A program made the translations under genes and the position numbers. Shown here piece after piece: positions 1 to 8,982 of a stretch of 64,000 nucleotides of DNA (position 1 is its first letter; each line of letters begins with the position of its first letter). A model generated the notes under the pieces. It saw only the letters and a list, made by a program, of their open reading frames with translations, searched no databases and was not told where the DNA came from. The DNA is from Ectobacillus panaciterrae DSM 19096 (GTDB taxonomy: Bacteria; Bacillota; Bacilli; Bacillales; Bacillaceae_G): NCBI RefSeq assembly GCF_000430785.1, contig NZ_AUMR01000038.1, positions 1 through 64,000 on the forward strand. The letters run 5' to 3'.

Positions 1-92
1 CCCACCCGTTCTGCTTCACGAAAAGCAATCATTGTATTTTCCGGATGTGTGCCTTTTACGCCGCGGTGCGCAAAAATGAGGGGTTGCTTCAT
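1..92 (-). CDS. Glycerophosphodiester phosphodiesterase family protein, N-terminal part
   Basis: Only the first 30 codons lie in the window; the gene runs off the left edge. The protein begins MKQPLIFAHRGVKGTHPENT. The HRG...PENT signature is the N-terminal active-site strand of the GDPD (GlpQ/UgpQ) TIM barrel, which hydrolyses glycerophosphodiesters to glycerol 3-phosphate and an alcohol. A good ribosome binding site (AAGGAG) lies 7 bases before the ATG. There is no signal peptide, so a cytoplasmic UgpQ-like enzyme is more likely than a secreted GlpQ. Substrate cannot be judged from this fragment. Confidence 0.85.
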   Translation of the reverse strand, partial: MKQPLIFAHRGVKGTHPENTMIAFREAERV

Positions 93-186
93 AGAATCGC
101 TCCTTATCTATTGATATGTAATACAAATTATGAAGAGGCTTAGGGAACGAAACAAGTCGTTTTACAAAAAAATAACATAATTTTAC

Positions 187-374
187 ATATATATAAAACT
201 GAATAAAAAAATCGTCTTTTTATAGTGGGGCGAGAGCATCCGGCGACGTGCAGAAGCGGTCAAACCCTTGTAGTGGCCCATGCAAGGGTAAACCAGAGAG
301 AGGAAGTAAGTGCCAATGCTGTTTTGTTCGAAATAGCAAATAAAACGTCGAAATTATAAATCATTTACATATAG
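187..374 (+). repeat. Family A MITE-like repeat, copy 1
   Basis: This copy has the family hallmarks: an ATATATA-rich end followed by ACTGAATAAAA, the block CGTCTTTTTATAGTGGGG, a central hairpin formed by CCCTTG and CAAGGG, the block GGTAAACCAGAGAG, and a TCGAAATTATAAATCATTTA end. The termini are inverted relative to each other. It fills the gap between the gdpD-like gene and speE and contains no coding sequence. Confidence 0.85.
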
Positions 375-521
375 TTAAGAACATTCATAAAACTTAAGGT
401 GAATCACACAGGGCGTTAACACTTGCTTGCGTACTATACGGCGAAAGCTATACTCAATGCCGTTCAACGCTTCTACACCGTTAGTGTATTACAACAAAAC
501 AGCATTCAAAGAAGCTGGCTT

Positions 522-553
522 TTTCCGATTATAATTCTGCCTCCAATCGGAAA
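522..553. promoter_or_regulatory. 9-bp perfect inverted repeat upstream of speE
   Basis: TTTCCGATT (522-530) and AATCGGAAA (545-553) are perfect inverted arms separated by 14 bases. No T-tract follows, so it does not look like a terminator. It lies about 55 bp upstream of the candidate speE -35 box and could be a repressor operator or an upstream-transcript hairpin. Function is not established. Confidence 0.5.
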
Positions 554-609
554 CGATAAAACAGTAAGTTGTAAAAACTTCATCTTTTTTTTGTATTTTA
601 ACTATACAT

Positions 610-638
610 TTGAGACGTTTTGTTTTATTTTGTATAGG
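610..638 (+). promoter_or_regulatory. Candidate SigA promoter of speE
   Basis: TTGAGA (610-615), a 17-base spacer and TATAGG (633-638) lie about 50 bases upstream of the speE start. The -35 box is good, the -10 box is mediocre. Confidence 0.45.
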
Positions 639-687
639 GAAGATTAAGTTTGTCCTAAAATATGCAACGGAAGGCGTGATAAACACA

Positions 688-1515
688 ATGGGATTGTGGT
701 TTACAGAAAAACAAACAGAAAACTTCGGTATTACGTTAAAAATTAATCGTACTTTACATACAGAGCAAACAGAATTTCAAAAGCTTGATATGGTAGAAAC
801 GGAAGAGTTCGGCAACATGCTTCTTCTTGACGGCATGGTTATGACGTCAACAAAAGATGAGTTCGTATACCATGAAATGGTAGCGCATGTGCCTTTATTC
901 ACGCATCCAAACCCTGAGAACGTTCTTGTAGTAGGCGGCGGAGACGGCGGCGTAATCCGTGAAGTATTAAAGCACCCAAGCGTGAAAAAAGCAACGCTTG
1001 TAGAAATTGACGGCAAAGTAATCGAGTACTCTAAAAAGTACTTGCCTGAAATCGCGGGTGAATTAGAAAACCCTCGCGTAGACGTAAAAATCGATGACGG
1101 CTTCATGCACATCGCACAAAGCGAAAACGTATACGATGTAATCATGGTTGATTCCACAGAGCCGGTAGGACCAGCTGTAAACTTATTTACAAAAGGCTTC
1201 TACGCAGGAATTTCAAAAGCGTTAAAAGAAGATGGTATCTTCGTAGCGCAAACGGACAACCCTTGGTTCACACCGGACTTAATCTCTAAAGTATTCAGAG
1301 ACGTGAGCGAAATCTTCCCAATTACACGTCTTTACACAGCGAACATCCCGACTTACCCAAGCGGTCTTTGGACATTCACAATTGGATCCAAAAAGCATGA
1401 TCCGCTTGCAGTGAGCGAAGAGCGTTTCCATGAAATCGAGACAAAGTACTACACAAAAGAGCTTCACAAAGCAGCTTTCGTGTTACCTAAATTTGTCGGC
1501 GATTTACTTAAATAA
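688..1515 (+). CDS. speE: Spermidine synthase (polyamine aminopropyltransferase)
   Basis: The 275-residue protein transfers the aminopropyl group of decarboxylated S-adenosylmethionine to putrescine. The glycine-rich nucleotide motif [16 protein letters not shown], the acidic [10 protein letters not shown] segment with the catalytic Asp, and the [12 protein letters not shown] gate segment are present, and the length matches Bacillus SpeE. The start is ATG 688 ([14 protein letters not shown], matching Bacillus SpeE N-termini), not an upstream in-frame start. GGAAGG at 669-674 is a somewhat distant ribosome site. It is followed 60 bases later by speB, which makes putrescine, its substrate; the pair is likely an operon. 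Confidence 0.97.
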   Translation: MGLWFTEKQTENFGITLKINRTLHTEQTEFQKLDMVETEEFGNMLLLDGMVMTSTKDEFVYHEMVAHVPLFTHPNPENVLVVGGGDGGVIREVLKHPSVKKATLVEIDGKVIEYSKKYLPEIAGELENPRVDVKIDDGFMHIAQSENVYDVIMVDSTEPVGPAVNLFTKGFYAGISKALKEDGIFVAQTDNPWFTPDLISKVFRDVSEIFPITRLYTANIPTYPSGLWTFTIGSKKHDPLAVSEERFHEIETKYYTKELHKAAFVLPKFVGDLLK

Positions 1516-1527
1516 TAGAAGACGAAA

Positions 1528-1553
1528 AGAACGCCTTGTCCGAGGCGTTCTTC
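1528..1553 (+). promoter_or_regulatory. Intercistronic hairpin between speE and speB
   Basis: AAGAACGCC and GGCGTTCTT pair perfectly around an 8-base loop just after the speE stop. There is no proper U-tract, so partial termination or mRNA stabilisation/processing is more likely than full termination. Confidence 0.55.
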
Positions 1554-1575
1554 ATACATAAAGGAGGAAAACATT

Positions 1576-2457
1576 ATGCGTTTTGATGAAGCATACTCTG
1601 GCAATGTCTTTATTAAAAGTCACCCAAACTATGAAGAAGCAGAAGCGGTTATCTACGGCATGCCGATGGATTGGACAGTAAGCTTCCGTCCCGGCTCCCG
1701 TTTCGGCCCGGCTCGTATCCGCGAAGTGTCTATCGGTCTTGAAGAGTACAGCCCGTACATGGATCGCGAATTGGAAGAAGTAAAATACTTTGACGCTGGC
1801 GATATTCCGCTTCCGTTCGGCAACCCGCAGCGCAGCATCGATATGATCGAGGAGTATATCGACGGACTATTGGCTGACGGCAAGTTTCCAATCGGTCTTG
1901 GCGGTGAGCACTTAGTATCTTGGCCGGTTATTAAAGCAATGCACAAAAAATATCCGAATCTTGCAATCATCCATATGGATGCGCACACAGACCTTCGCGA
2001 ATCTTACGAAGGCGAGCCGTTATCTCACTCCACGCCAATTAAAAAAGCGTGTGACTTGATTGGTCCGAAAAACGTGTACTCTTTCGGAATCCGCTCCGGT
2101 ATGAAAGAAGAGTTCCAATGGGCGAAGGAAGTGGGCATGCCGTTATTCAAATTCGATGTGCTAGAGCCGTTGAAAAAAGTATTGCCTGAGCTTGCAGGCC
2201 GTCCTGTATACGTAACGATCGATATTGATGTATTAGATCCGGCACACGCTCCAGGAACAGGTACATTAGAAGCTGGCGGCATTTCATCCAAAGAGCTATT
2301 AGCATCTCTTGTTGAAATCGCAAACTCTGATATTAAAGTAGTGGGTGCAGATGTAGTGGAAGTAGCACCTGTGTATGACCACAGCGAGCAAACACCGATT
2401 GTCGCAAGTAAAATCATCCGTGAAATCATTCTTGGTTTAGCGCAAAAAAATAAATAA
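1576..2457 (+). CDS. speB: Agmatinase
   Basis: The 293-residue enzyme hydrolyses agmatine to putrescine and urea. Ureohydrolase manganese-binding motifs are all present: GLGGEHLVSW, HMDAHTDLRESY and TIDIDVLDPAHAPGTGT. A strong ribosome site (AAAGGAGG) precedes ATG 1576. The gene follows speE in the order known for Bacillus, giving a putrescine-to-spermidine unit. The arginase family is excluded by the strong match to Bacillus SpeB length and motifs. Confidence 0.97.
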   Translation: MRFDEAYSGNVFIKSHPNYEEAEAVIYGMPMDWTVSFRPGSRFGPARIREVSIGLEEYSPYMDRELEEVKYFDAGDIPLPFGNPQRSIDMIEEYIDGLLADGKFPIGLGGEHLVSWPVIKAMHKKYPNLAIIHMDAHTDLRESYEGEPLSHSTPIKKACDLIGPKNVYSFGIRSGMKEEFQWAKEVGMPLFKFDVLEPLKKVLPELAGRPVYVTIDIDVLDPAHAPGTGTLEAGGISSKELLASLVEIANSDIKVVGADVVEVAPVYDHSEQTPIVASKIIREIILGLAQKNK

Positions 2458-2461
2458 TCTT

Positions 2462-2499
2462 AAAAGCTAACTCTTGATGCAGGAGTTAGCTTTTCCTAT
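2462..2499 (+). terminator. Rho-independent terminator after speB
   Basis: AAAAGCTAACTC (2462-2473) pairs with GAGTTAGCTTTT (2483-2494). A T-rich stretch follows. Confidence 0.8.
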
Positions 2500-2618
2500 T
2501 TTTTCACAAGACGGACGTGTTTTTTTTTGGTATGATGAGAGAAGTGTGTTTAAAAATGAATAATTCATGCTTATGCTAGATTTATTATATCTATACAGGT
2601 TGGAAAGGTGTGCGGAAC

Positions 2619-3059
2619 ATGGACAAGCAGCCTGCGGGTGTACCCATTCAATTAAAATTTGTAACACAGATTCGTGACGGCGCACGGAAGGAAACTATTG
2701 CTTTTGATACAAATGGTCTATACTATGAAAAGGGTCAAAGTACATATTTAACGTTTCAAGAGCCGAATGAGCAGGGCGAAGTGAATACGGTTGTTAAAAT
2801 TCAGGGCACTGATGTGCTGATTATGCGTTCTGGAGCGGTGTCCATGCGGCAAACGCACAAAAAAGGGCAGCAGACGAACGGAATGTACACAAGTGAACTC
2901 GGCGCCTTTGCGTTACAAACAAAAACGGACAACGTTCTTTTTGAATGGTCGGAGAAAACGAAAAAAGGACGGTTGTTTTTAACGTATGCGCTGCTTCTTA
3001 ACGGAAGCGACGCAGGACGATATGCAATTACCATTACCTTTAAGGAGGAGAAGAAATGA
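2619..3059 (+). CDS. ywiB: DUF1934 family protein (YwiB)
   Basis: The 146-residue protein is a small beta-barrel (calycin-like) protein of unknown function conserved directly upstream of argS in Bacillus. It shows alternating beta-strand patterns ([30 protein letters not shown]) and a calycin-like closing strand AITITF. GTG 2610 is also in frame, but GAAAGG sits 10 bases before ATG 2619, so ATG 2619 is preferred. Its TGA overlaps the argS ATG (ATGA), implying translational coupling. Confidence 0.85.
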   Translation: MDKQPAGVPIQLKFVTQIRDGARKETIAFDTNGLYYEKGQSTYLTFQEPNEQGEVNTVVKIQGTDVLIMRSGAVSMRQTHKKGQQTNGMYTSELGAFALQTKTDNVLFEWSEKTKKGRLFLTYALLLNGSDAGRYAITITFKEEKK

Positions 3060-4726
3060 ACTCTCTGGAGCAAGTAAAAGATCTAGTAAAAGAAGAGATT
3101 AAAGCCGCTGTACAAAAGGCTGGTTTAGCAACTGAAGAACAAATTCCAAATGTTGTGCTTGAAGTGCCGAAAGATAAATCACACGGTGATTATTCTACGA
3201 ACATGGCGATGCAGTTAGCGCGCGTTGCGAAAAAAGCGCCCCGCATGATTGCAGAAGAGCTTGTGAACAGCTTTGATAAAGAAAAAGCATCTATTGAGAA
3301 GATTGAGATTGCCGGTCCTGGCTTCATCAACTTTTATATGGATAATAGCTACCTGACAGATTTGATTCCTGCCATTTTAGAAGCGGGAGAAAAATATGGA
3401 GAAACAGGTACAGGAAACGGGCAAAAGGTACAAGTGGAGTTCGTATCCGCTAACCCTACAGGCGATCTTCATTTAGGGCATGCCCGCGGCGCGGCTGTCG
3501 GCGATACATTATGCAACGTGCTTGCAAAAGCAGGCTATGATGTATCCCGTGAATACTATATCAACGATGCAGGTAACCAAATTCATAATCTTGCATTGTC
3601 TGTAGAAGCGCGTTACATGCAGGCGCTTGGCTTGGAAAAAGAAATGCCGGCAGACGGCTACTACGGTGAAGATGTAATCAATATCGGAAAGAGCTTGGCA
3701 GAAGAGTTCAGCGACCGTTACGTGAACGTTGATGAAAAGGAACGCTATGATTTCTTCCGTGAATACGGCTTGAAGTACGAATTAGAAAAGCTGAAGAAGG
3801 ACTTGGAGAGCTTCCGTGTCGGCTTTGACGTATGGTATTCTGAGACATCTCTATACCAAAACGGCAAAATCGACGAAGCTTTGGCAGATCTGAAGAAGAG
3901 CGGCGAAATATATGAACTGGACGGCGCAACTTGGTTCCGTTCTACAACATACGGCGATGATAAAGACCGTGTATTAATTAAACAAGACGGTTCTTACACA
4001 TACTTAACACCTGATATTGCGTACCACCGTGATAAAATTGAGCGCGGCTTTGAAAAACTGATCAACATTTGGGGTGCGGACCATCACGGTTACATTCCTC
4101 GCATGAAAGCGGCGATTCAGGCGCTTGGTCATGACAAAGATACGCTGGAAGTAGAAATCATCCAAATGGTGCAATTGTACCAAAACGGCGAAAAAGTAAA
4201 AATGAGTAAACGTACGGGCAAAGCGGTTACGCTTCGCGAATTAATGGAGGAAGTAGGCGTAGATGCAATGCGTTACTTCTTCGCAATGCGCAGTGCAGAC
4301 TCTCATCTTGATTTCGATATGGACTTAGCTGTATCCAAATCTAACGAGAACCCTGTATACTACGCGCAATATGCACACGCACGCGTATGCAGCATCCTTC
4401 GTCAAGGCGAAGAGCTTGGCTTACCGGCAGAAGGTTCCGTGAATTACAAGCTGATCGACTCCGAAAAAGAATTCGAACTGCTGAAAAAGCTTGGAGATTT
4501 CCCTGCAGCAGTAGCAGAAGCGGCGCAAAAACGTCTGCCGCATCGCATGACAAACTATGTGTTTGATCTTGCTTCTGCCCTTCACAGCTTCTACAACGCT
4601 GAAAAGGTGCTTGACCGCGACAATATGGAGAAGAGTCAAGCCCGTTACGACTTAATGAAGGCTGTACAAATTACGCTTCAAAATGCTTTAGCGTTAATTG
4701 GTGTTTCTGCGCCGGAGAAAATGTAA
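3056..4726 (+). CDS. argS: Arginyl-tRNA synthetase
   Basis: This 556-residue class I synthetase charges tRNA-Arg. The HIGH motif appears as [15 protein letters not shown] and the KMSKS motif as [11 protein letters not shown]. An N-terminal Add-1 tRNA-binding domain and a C-terminal DALR anticodon domain ([15 protein letters not shown]) give the full family layout. AAGGAGG lies just before the start, inside the ywiB end. Length and motifs are complete. Confidence 0.99.
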   Translation: MNSLEQVKDLVKEEIKAAVQKAGLATEEQIPNVVLEVPKDKSHGDYSTNMAMQLARVAKKAPRMIAEELVNSFDKEKASIEKIEIAGPGFINFYMDNSYLTDLIPAILEAGEKYGETGTGNGQKVQVEFVSANPTGDLHLGHARGAAVGDTLCNVLAKAGYDVSREYYINDAGNQIHNLALSVEARYMQALGLEKEMPADGYYGEDVINIGKSLAEEFSDRYVNVDEKERYDFFREYGLKYELEKLKKDLESFRVGFDVWYSETSLYQNGKIDEALADLKKSGEIYELDGATWFRSTTYGDDKDRVLIKQDGSYTYLTPDIAYHRDKIERGFEKLINIWGADHHGYIPRMKAAIQALGHDKDTLEVEIIQMVQLYQNGEKVKMSKRTGKAVTLRELMEEVGVDAMRYFFAMRSADSHLDFDMDLAVSKSNENPVYYAQYAHARVCSILRQGEELGLPAEGSVNYKLIDSEKEFELLKKLGDFPAAVAEAAQKRLPHRMTNYVFDLASALHSFYNAEKVLDRDNMEKSQARYDLMKAVQITLQNALALIGVSAPEKM

Positions 4727-4738
4727 ATATAATGTTAG

Positions 4739-4778
4739 AAAAAGCTTCGTTTATCTGGATAAACGAAGCTTTTTAATT
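4739..4778 (+). terminator. Terminator after argS
   Basis: A perfect 17-base stem, AAAAAGCTTCGTTTATC against its complement, with a very small loop and a T-rich end. It would work on both strands. Confidence 0.9.
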
Positions 4779-4809
4779 TTAAATACGATTGAGGACAGGG
4801 GAGCTGTGC

Positions 4810-5124
4810 ATGTTTCTGGATGTGAACAGAGTTCATAAGCAGTCCTATGAGGATGGATATACAATTGGTGCTTCCATCCCATCGTACACCGCATTACAGA
4901 ATTATGTATTGAAGCTGCGCTATTTGCGCCGGAAATCGTTCGAAGAGGGCTGGTCGCCTGAAGTGAAGGATGACTTGTACACGGATATATTGCGCATGTG
5001 CTATCGCAGAAAGTGTCCGCCGCCTTTATTTTTGCTGGAAACGGATTCTTCTTATTTGCATCATTATTTTCTTCAGTACGTGGAAGGGGTGGAGGAGGCG
5101 CTTGGGCAGAGGGAGGAAATATGA
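4810..5124 (+). CDS. Small protein of unknown function
   Basis: I do not recognise this 104-residue protein. It starts MFLDVNRVHKQSYEDG, is rich in Tyr, Leu and Arg, contains CYRRKCPPP and ends acidic. No signal peptide or membrane helix is visible, and a small alpha-helical cytoplasmic protein is plausible. ATG 4810 is preferred over in-frame TTG 4789 because GGGGAG lies 7 bases upstream of it. It is flanked by terminators on both sides, so it is a single-gene unit; its own promoter was not identified. Confidence 0.6.
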   Translation: MFLDVNRVHKQSYEDGYTIGASIPSYTALQNYVLKLRYLRRKSFEEGWSPEVKDDLYTDILRMCYRRKCPPPLFLLETDSSYLHHYFLQYVEGVEEALGQREEI

Positions 5125-5131
5125 AAAGGAG

Positions 5132-5157
5132 GCTCATGCGGGTGCATGAGCTTTTTT
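5132..5157 (+). terminator. Terminator of the small unknown gene
   Basis: GCTCATGC and GCATGAGC flank a GGGT loop and are followed by six T residues. Confidence 0.9.
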
Positions 5158-5296
5158 AAAAAAGATAAAAATTTCCGTTAATGCTTCCAAGTCCTGTCCT
5201 TCTGTTGAAACCCAGGGTATACGCTACACCAAAGATACATGTTTAGAAACACAGGGCAGGGTGTCTTAAAAGCCCTGACCGTTACTATACTCAGGC

Positions 5297-5334
5297 AACT
5301 ATAAAATCCTTGGAAAGCCAAGGATTTTATAGTT
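5297..5334. terminator. 17-bp perfect hairpin overlapping the map stop codon
   Basis: AACTATAAAATCCTTGG (5297-5313) and its exact complement (5318-5334) enclose a 4-base loop. The map TAA (5327-5329, minus strand) is inside the stem. No long T-tract follows on either strand, so it may act as a weak bidirectional terminator between convergent genes or as a 3'-end stabiliser. Confidence 0.7.
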
Positions 5335-6070
5335 GTGTTAAAATAATAGGTTCGCCTTTTGTCACGACAATCGTGTGTTCGCACTGCGCTACCAGGCTTT
5401 TATCAGGTGTTACAAACGTCCAGCCGTCTCCTGATTCAACGATATGGTTGGCTCCTGCAGAGATAAACGGCTCCACCGCAAGTACCATGCCTTCTTTAAG
5501 AAGCATGCTGTCCATCGGATCAAAATAGTTTAAGATGTGCTCCGGCTCTTCATGCAGGCTTAACCCGATGCCGTGGCCTGTCAGGTTTTCAATGACATTG
5601 AATTTATTTTTTCTCGCTTCGTTCATCACCGCGCGGCCGATTTGATTCTTTCTCGCGCCGGCTTTTGTTTTCTTCATCGCCGCCCAGAATGCGTCTTCTG
5701 CAGTTTTGCAGAGACGTTCTTTTGCTTCATCCTGCCCAAGCACGAATGAAATGCCTGTATCCCCATAATAGCCGTCTAATGCAGCGGAGATATCAACATT
5801 TATTAAATCGCCTTCTTGTAAAACGCGGTCACCAGGGATGCCGTGCGCAACCTCTTCGTTTACGCTGATGCACGTTACGCCAGGGAAATCATATTCCTTT
5901 TGTGGCGCGGACATCGCACCGTGCTCATCCAGTACGCGCTTTCCGATTAAATCGAGCTCTTTCGTTGTCATCCCGGGCTTCGCAAGGCTTTTCATTTCCT
6001 CGCGCGCCAATGCCACAATGCGGCCGATTTTTCGCAATCCCTCTAAATCCTGTTCATTTCGAATAATCAT
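5327..6070 (-). CDS. map: Type I methionine aminopeptidase (YflG-like)
   Basis: The 247-residue enzyme removes N-terminal methionine from nascent proteins. Metal ligands are recognisable: the two Asp of DISAALDGYYGDTG, the His of GHGIGLSLHEEP, and the Glu of VEPFIS and CEHTIVV. It resembles the second Bacillus aminopeptidase (YflG/MapB: MII.N.QDLEGLRKIGRIVALAREEM) rather than the ribosomal-operon copy. ATG 6070 fits the family N-terminus and has GGAAG upstream; a longer in-frame start (6112) is disfavoured. The last codons run into a perfect hairpin. Confidence 0.95.
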   Translation of the reverse strand: MIIRNEQDLEGLRKIGRIVALAREEMKSLAKPGMTTKELDLIGKRVLDEHGAMSAPQKEYDFPGVTCISVNEEVAHGIPGDRVLQEGDLINVDISAALDGYYGDTGISFVLGQDEAKERLCKTAEDAFWAAMKKTKAGARKNQIGRAVMNEARKNKFNVIENLTGHGIGLSLHEEPEHILNYFDPMDSMLLKEGMVLAVEPFISAGANHIVESGDGWTFVTPDKSLVAQCEHTIVVTKGEPIILTQL

Positions 6071-6138
6071 TCCTACACTTCCTTCTTGTAAGTACTTAAA
6101 TGATAGTATCATTTTTCCTGCAATCGTTCAAAGCTTTC

Positions 6139-6168
6139 ATGACATTTGTCATCTTCATCTTATGACAT
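6139..6168 (+). promoter_or_regulatory. Candidate LuxR-type response-regulator operator upstream of the ABC/two-component operon
   Basis: A perfect 14-bp palindrome ATGACATTTGTCAT (6139-6152) is followed by a third half-site ATGACAT (6162-6168), 60-90 bases before the ABC gene. Paired half-sites of this size are typical for dimeric NarL/LuxR-type regulators such as the DesR-like protein encoded in the same operon. Autoregulation is inferred from position only. Confidence 0.5.
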
Positions 6169-6229
6169 CTCTTACTGTTTGAAGCGATGGGAAATTCATA
6201 CAATGAGAGTAGAACATGGAGGTGGAACG

Positions 6230-7129
6230 ATGGAAAAAGTAATTGATGTAAAGGGAGTTTCCAAGGTTTTTAAAAATAAAAAGGCTGTAGATGATGTTTC
6301 GTTTTCCATAGAAAAGGGCACGGTGACGGCTATTCTCGGTCCGAACGGGGCAGGGAAGACTACGACTATTTCTATGCTTTTAGGACTGCTGGACCCGTCT
6401 GAAGGAGAAATGAAGATATTTGGAAAAAAACCGAAGGATAGCTATGTGCGCAATCGTATGGGAGCGATACTGCAGGAGGTCAGCGTCATCGACCGCGTGA
6501 CTGTCGGGGAAACGATTGATTTGTTCAGAAGCTACTATTCTCATCCGTTCTCAAAGAAAAAGCTGCTGGAAATGGCGAATTTGGCATCGGAAGAAAAAGT
6601 AATGGCAGAAAAGCTGTCGGGCGGACAAAAGCGGCGCCTTGGATTTGCGCTGGCACTGGCAGGGAATCCTGATTTGCTGTTTTTAGATGAACCGACAGTT
6701 GGGATGGACATTTCTTCGCGAAAGCGGTTTTGGGAAAGTATTCGCGAGCTTGCGGGCACCGGCAAAACGATTATTTTGACAACGCATTACTTGGAAGAAG
6801 CAGATCAGCTCGCAGACCGTATCATTCTTGTCGCAGACGGAAAAATTATTGCCGATGGCGCACCTTCTGACATGAAATCGTCGTTTACGAAAAAAGCCGT
6901 TTCGTTCCGAACGCATGGAATGCTTGCGCTTGGAGAGTTTTCGGCACTTCCTTATGTAACAGAGGTTGCGGCAGAGGGAGATGTGATTTCAATTTCCACA
7001 ACGGACTCTGATGCGGTACTCCATTATATTTTCGATAAGAAGCTTCCTGTTTACGATGTGTTTGTAGAACGCGGAGGGTTGGAAGAGGCATTTGAGAAGC
7101 TTGTACAAAGGAAAGGGGAAGCTGTATGA
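6230..7129 (+). CDS. ABC transporter ATP-binding protein (YvfR-like)
   Basis: The 299-residue ATPase has Walker A GPNGAGKTT, the signature LSGGQKRRLGFALALAG, Walker B LLFLDEPTVGMD and the switch His (TTHYLEEAD). It belongs to the DRA/CcmA type that pairs with ABC-2 permeases. ATG 6230 has a strong site (GGAGGTGG). It overlaps the permease gene by 4 bases. Order and lengths (ATPase, permease, kinase, regulator of 299/244/373/200 residues) match the B. subtilis yvfRSTU locus. Substrate is unknown; drug or lipid export is the usual role. Confidence 0.93.
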   Translation: MEKVIDVKGVSKVFKNKKAVDDVSFSIEKGTVTAILGPNGAGKTTTISMLLGLLDPSEGEMKIFGKKPKDSYVRNRMGAILQEVSVIDRVTVGETIDLFRSYYSHPFSKKKLLEMANLASEEKVMAEKLSGGQKRRLGFALALAGNPDLLFLDEPTVGMDISSRKRFWESIRELAGTGKTIILTTHYLEEADQLADRIILVADGKIIADGAPSDMKSSFTKKAVSFRTHGMLALGEFSALPYVTEVAAEGDVISISTTDSDAVLHYIFDKKLPVYDVFVERGGLEEAFEKLVQRKGEAV

Positions 7130-7860
7130 ATATGTTTATATCACAGTGCAGGATGGAAATATTGCGGGTGCTGCGAAATCGTCGTTTTATTATTGCATCG
7201 CTTATTATGCCGCTTATGTTTTATTATATTTTCACAAATATCGCAGGCGGGGCGTCGAACAGTAAGGAATGGCAGGCGCAGTATTTAATTTCTATGACGA
7301 CTTTCAGTATTATCGGCTCTGCCATCAACACGCTCGGTCTTCGTCTCGTTCAGGAAAGAACGCAAGGCTGGTCTCGACTCATCCAAATTACTCCTCTGCC
7401 GGCGGGTGCCTATCTAACTGCAAAAATGGCAGCGCAAACGCTCATTAATCTATTTTCTATCATTGTTATTTTCTTGACGGGTGCTTTAATTAATAACGTT
7501 GAACTGACTGCGCTGCAGTGGATTGAAAGCGGATTGTGGATTTTAATAGGAGCATTTCCATTTTTGGCTCTTGGAACATTTATCGGTTCCTTCAAAAGCA
7601 TTGATACGGCTGCGGCGGTAGGTAATATTCTGTATATGACACTCTCGATTCTTGGCGGTCTTTGGATGCCGCTTGAAGTTTTGCCAAAAACGCTGCGTAC
7701 AATCGGGGAATGGCTGCCGACATACCGTTTTGGCCATGGCGCATGGAATATCGTTGCCGGCAAGGCACCTGATGTAACAAGTATAGCGCTCTTAGGAGGA
7801 TATCTCGTTTTCTTTGTAGTATTATCTGTATATACAAGAAAACGTCAGGAAGCGGTGTAA
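7126..7860 (+). CDS. ABC-2 type transporter permease (YvfS-like)
   Basis: The 244-residue integral membrane protein has about six hydrophobic segments (FIIASLIMPLMFYYIF, LINLFSIIVIFLTGALI, LWILIGAFPFLALGTFIG, ILYMTLSILGGLWMPLEVLP, IALLGGYLVFFVVLSVY). It is the membrane partner of the ATPase encoded just upstream, with overlapping start (ATGA). The LGGLWMPLEVLP turn is typical of ABC-2 exporters. It is likely regulated with the two-component genes that follow. Confidence 0.9.
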   Translation: MNMFISQCRMEILRVLRNRRFIIASLIMPLMFYYIFTNIAGGASNSKEWQAQYLISMTTFSIIGSAINTLGLRLVQERTQGWSRLIQITPLPAGAYLTAKMAAQTLINLFSIIVIFLTGALINNVELTALQWIESGLWILIGAFPFLALGTFIGSFKSIDTAAAVGNILYMTLSILGGLWMPLEVLPKTLRTIGEWLPTYRFGHGAWNIVAGKAPDVTSIALLGGYLVFFVVLSVYTRKRQEAV

Positions 7861-8982
7861 ATGCAAATTAAAAAATTTCAATTGTTCCCGGATAAACACG
7901 GCTACTTTCCTCTTATTTGGCTTGTGTATCTCTTCTTCCCCCTTCACTATCTTATGGAAGAGCCTCGCCTGAAAATGATCGTCGGCTACTTACTGCTGGC
8001 GATTTTTATTGTAGCTTACCGGCAAGTGTATTTTGCGAAAAAACGCATGTTTTCTCTTTGGGTCATGATACAAATTGGTATTATCTTTACGTACTCTGCT
8101 TTTTATCATATCAATTACGTATATATGCACTTTTTCGTAGCAACTTTTGTGGGAATGGCATTTACAAGAAAACAATTTATACAGCTTTTTAGTATGTTTG
8201 TCAGTTCCATTGCATTTTCCTTGATTTTGCAGCGCGGTACATGGAGTTTAGATGATATTTTGAATATGCTGCCAATGCTTATTTTAATGCTGCTGTTTCC
8301 ATTTGGCCTTCAGGCGGGCAGAAAGCGCAAGGAGCTTGAGGGAAAGTTGAACAAAGCAAATGAACAAATACAAGAACTAGTCAAACGCGAGGAACGCCAG
8401 CGCATTGCCCGTGATCTACATGATACGCTTGGTCATACGTTATCGCTTATTACATTGAAAAGCCAGCTTGTGGAGAAGCTCGTCACGAAAGATCCAGAGC
8501 GGGCGAAGCTTGAAGCGAAGGAAATTGAACAAACATCCCGCGCTGCTTTAAAGCAAGTGAGGGAGCTTGTTACGGAAATGCGCTCTATCACGATCGCGGA
8601 AGAGATAGTACAGGTGCAAGCGATTCTGCAAGCTGCAGGTATTGCTTTTCAGTATGAAGAAGAAGCGGACACTGCTAATATCGCCCCTCTTACGCAAAAT
8701 ATAATGGGGATGTGCCTTCGTGAAGCGGTAACGAACGTTGTGAAGCATAGTCAGGCCACTGTTTGTACTGTGAGAGTTTATATTACGAAGGGGGAAACTG
8801 TACTTGAGGTAAAGGATAATGGCGTCGGCATTCAGAGTGCGGAGGGAAACGGATTAAATGGCATTCAGGAACGGCTTGCCTTGCTTGAGGGCGTGCTTAA
8901 GCTTGCATCGGGGAATGGCGGGACAGAGGTTGCGATTTCAATCCCGCTCGTTCGAAAGGAAAAGGACGGGATGACAGGATGA
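7861..8982 (+). CDS. Sensor histidine kinase, DesK/YvfT-like
   Basis: The 373-residue HisKA_3-type kinase has five or six N-terminal membrane helices with no large extracellular loop, then the phosphoacceptor motif ERQRIARDLHDTLGHTLSLI and an ATPase domain (LREAVTNVVKHSQAT, VKDNGVGI, NGLNGIQERL). The catalytic half closely resembles B. subtilis DesK, the membrane-fluidity sensor, so an intramembrane signal is likely. It starts directly after the permease stop and its TGA overlaps the regulator ATG. No desaturase gene is nearby; the co-transcribed ABC exporter is the probable output. Confidence 0.93.
   Translation: MQIKKFQLFPDKHGYFPLIWLVYLFFPLHYLMEEPRLKMIVGYLLLAIFIVAYRQVYFAKKRMFSLWVMIQIGIIFTYSAFYHINYVYMHFFVATFVGMAFTRKQFIQLFSMFVSSIAFSLILQRGTWSLDDILNMLPMLILMLLFPFGLQAGRKRKELEGKLNKANEQIQELVKREERQRIARDLHDTLGHTLSLITLKSQLVEKLVTKDPERAKLEAKEIEQTSRAALKQVRELVTEMRSITIAEEIVQVQAILQAAGIAFQYEEEADTANIAPLTQNIMGMCLREAVTNVVKHSQATVCTVRVYITKGETVLEVKDNGVGIQSAEGNGLNGIQERLALLEGVLKLASGNGGTEVAISIPLVRKEKDGMTG

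Noticed and set aside
423-647. 74-codon ORF upstream of speE
   Set aside because: No ribosome site, no recognisable protein, and it covers the inverted repeat and the likely speE promoter.
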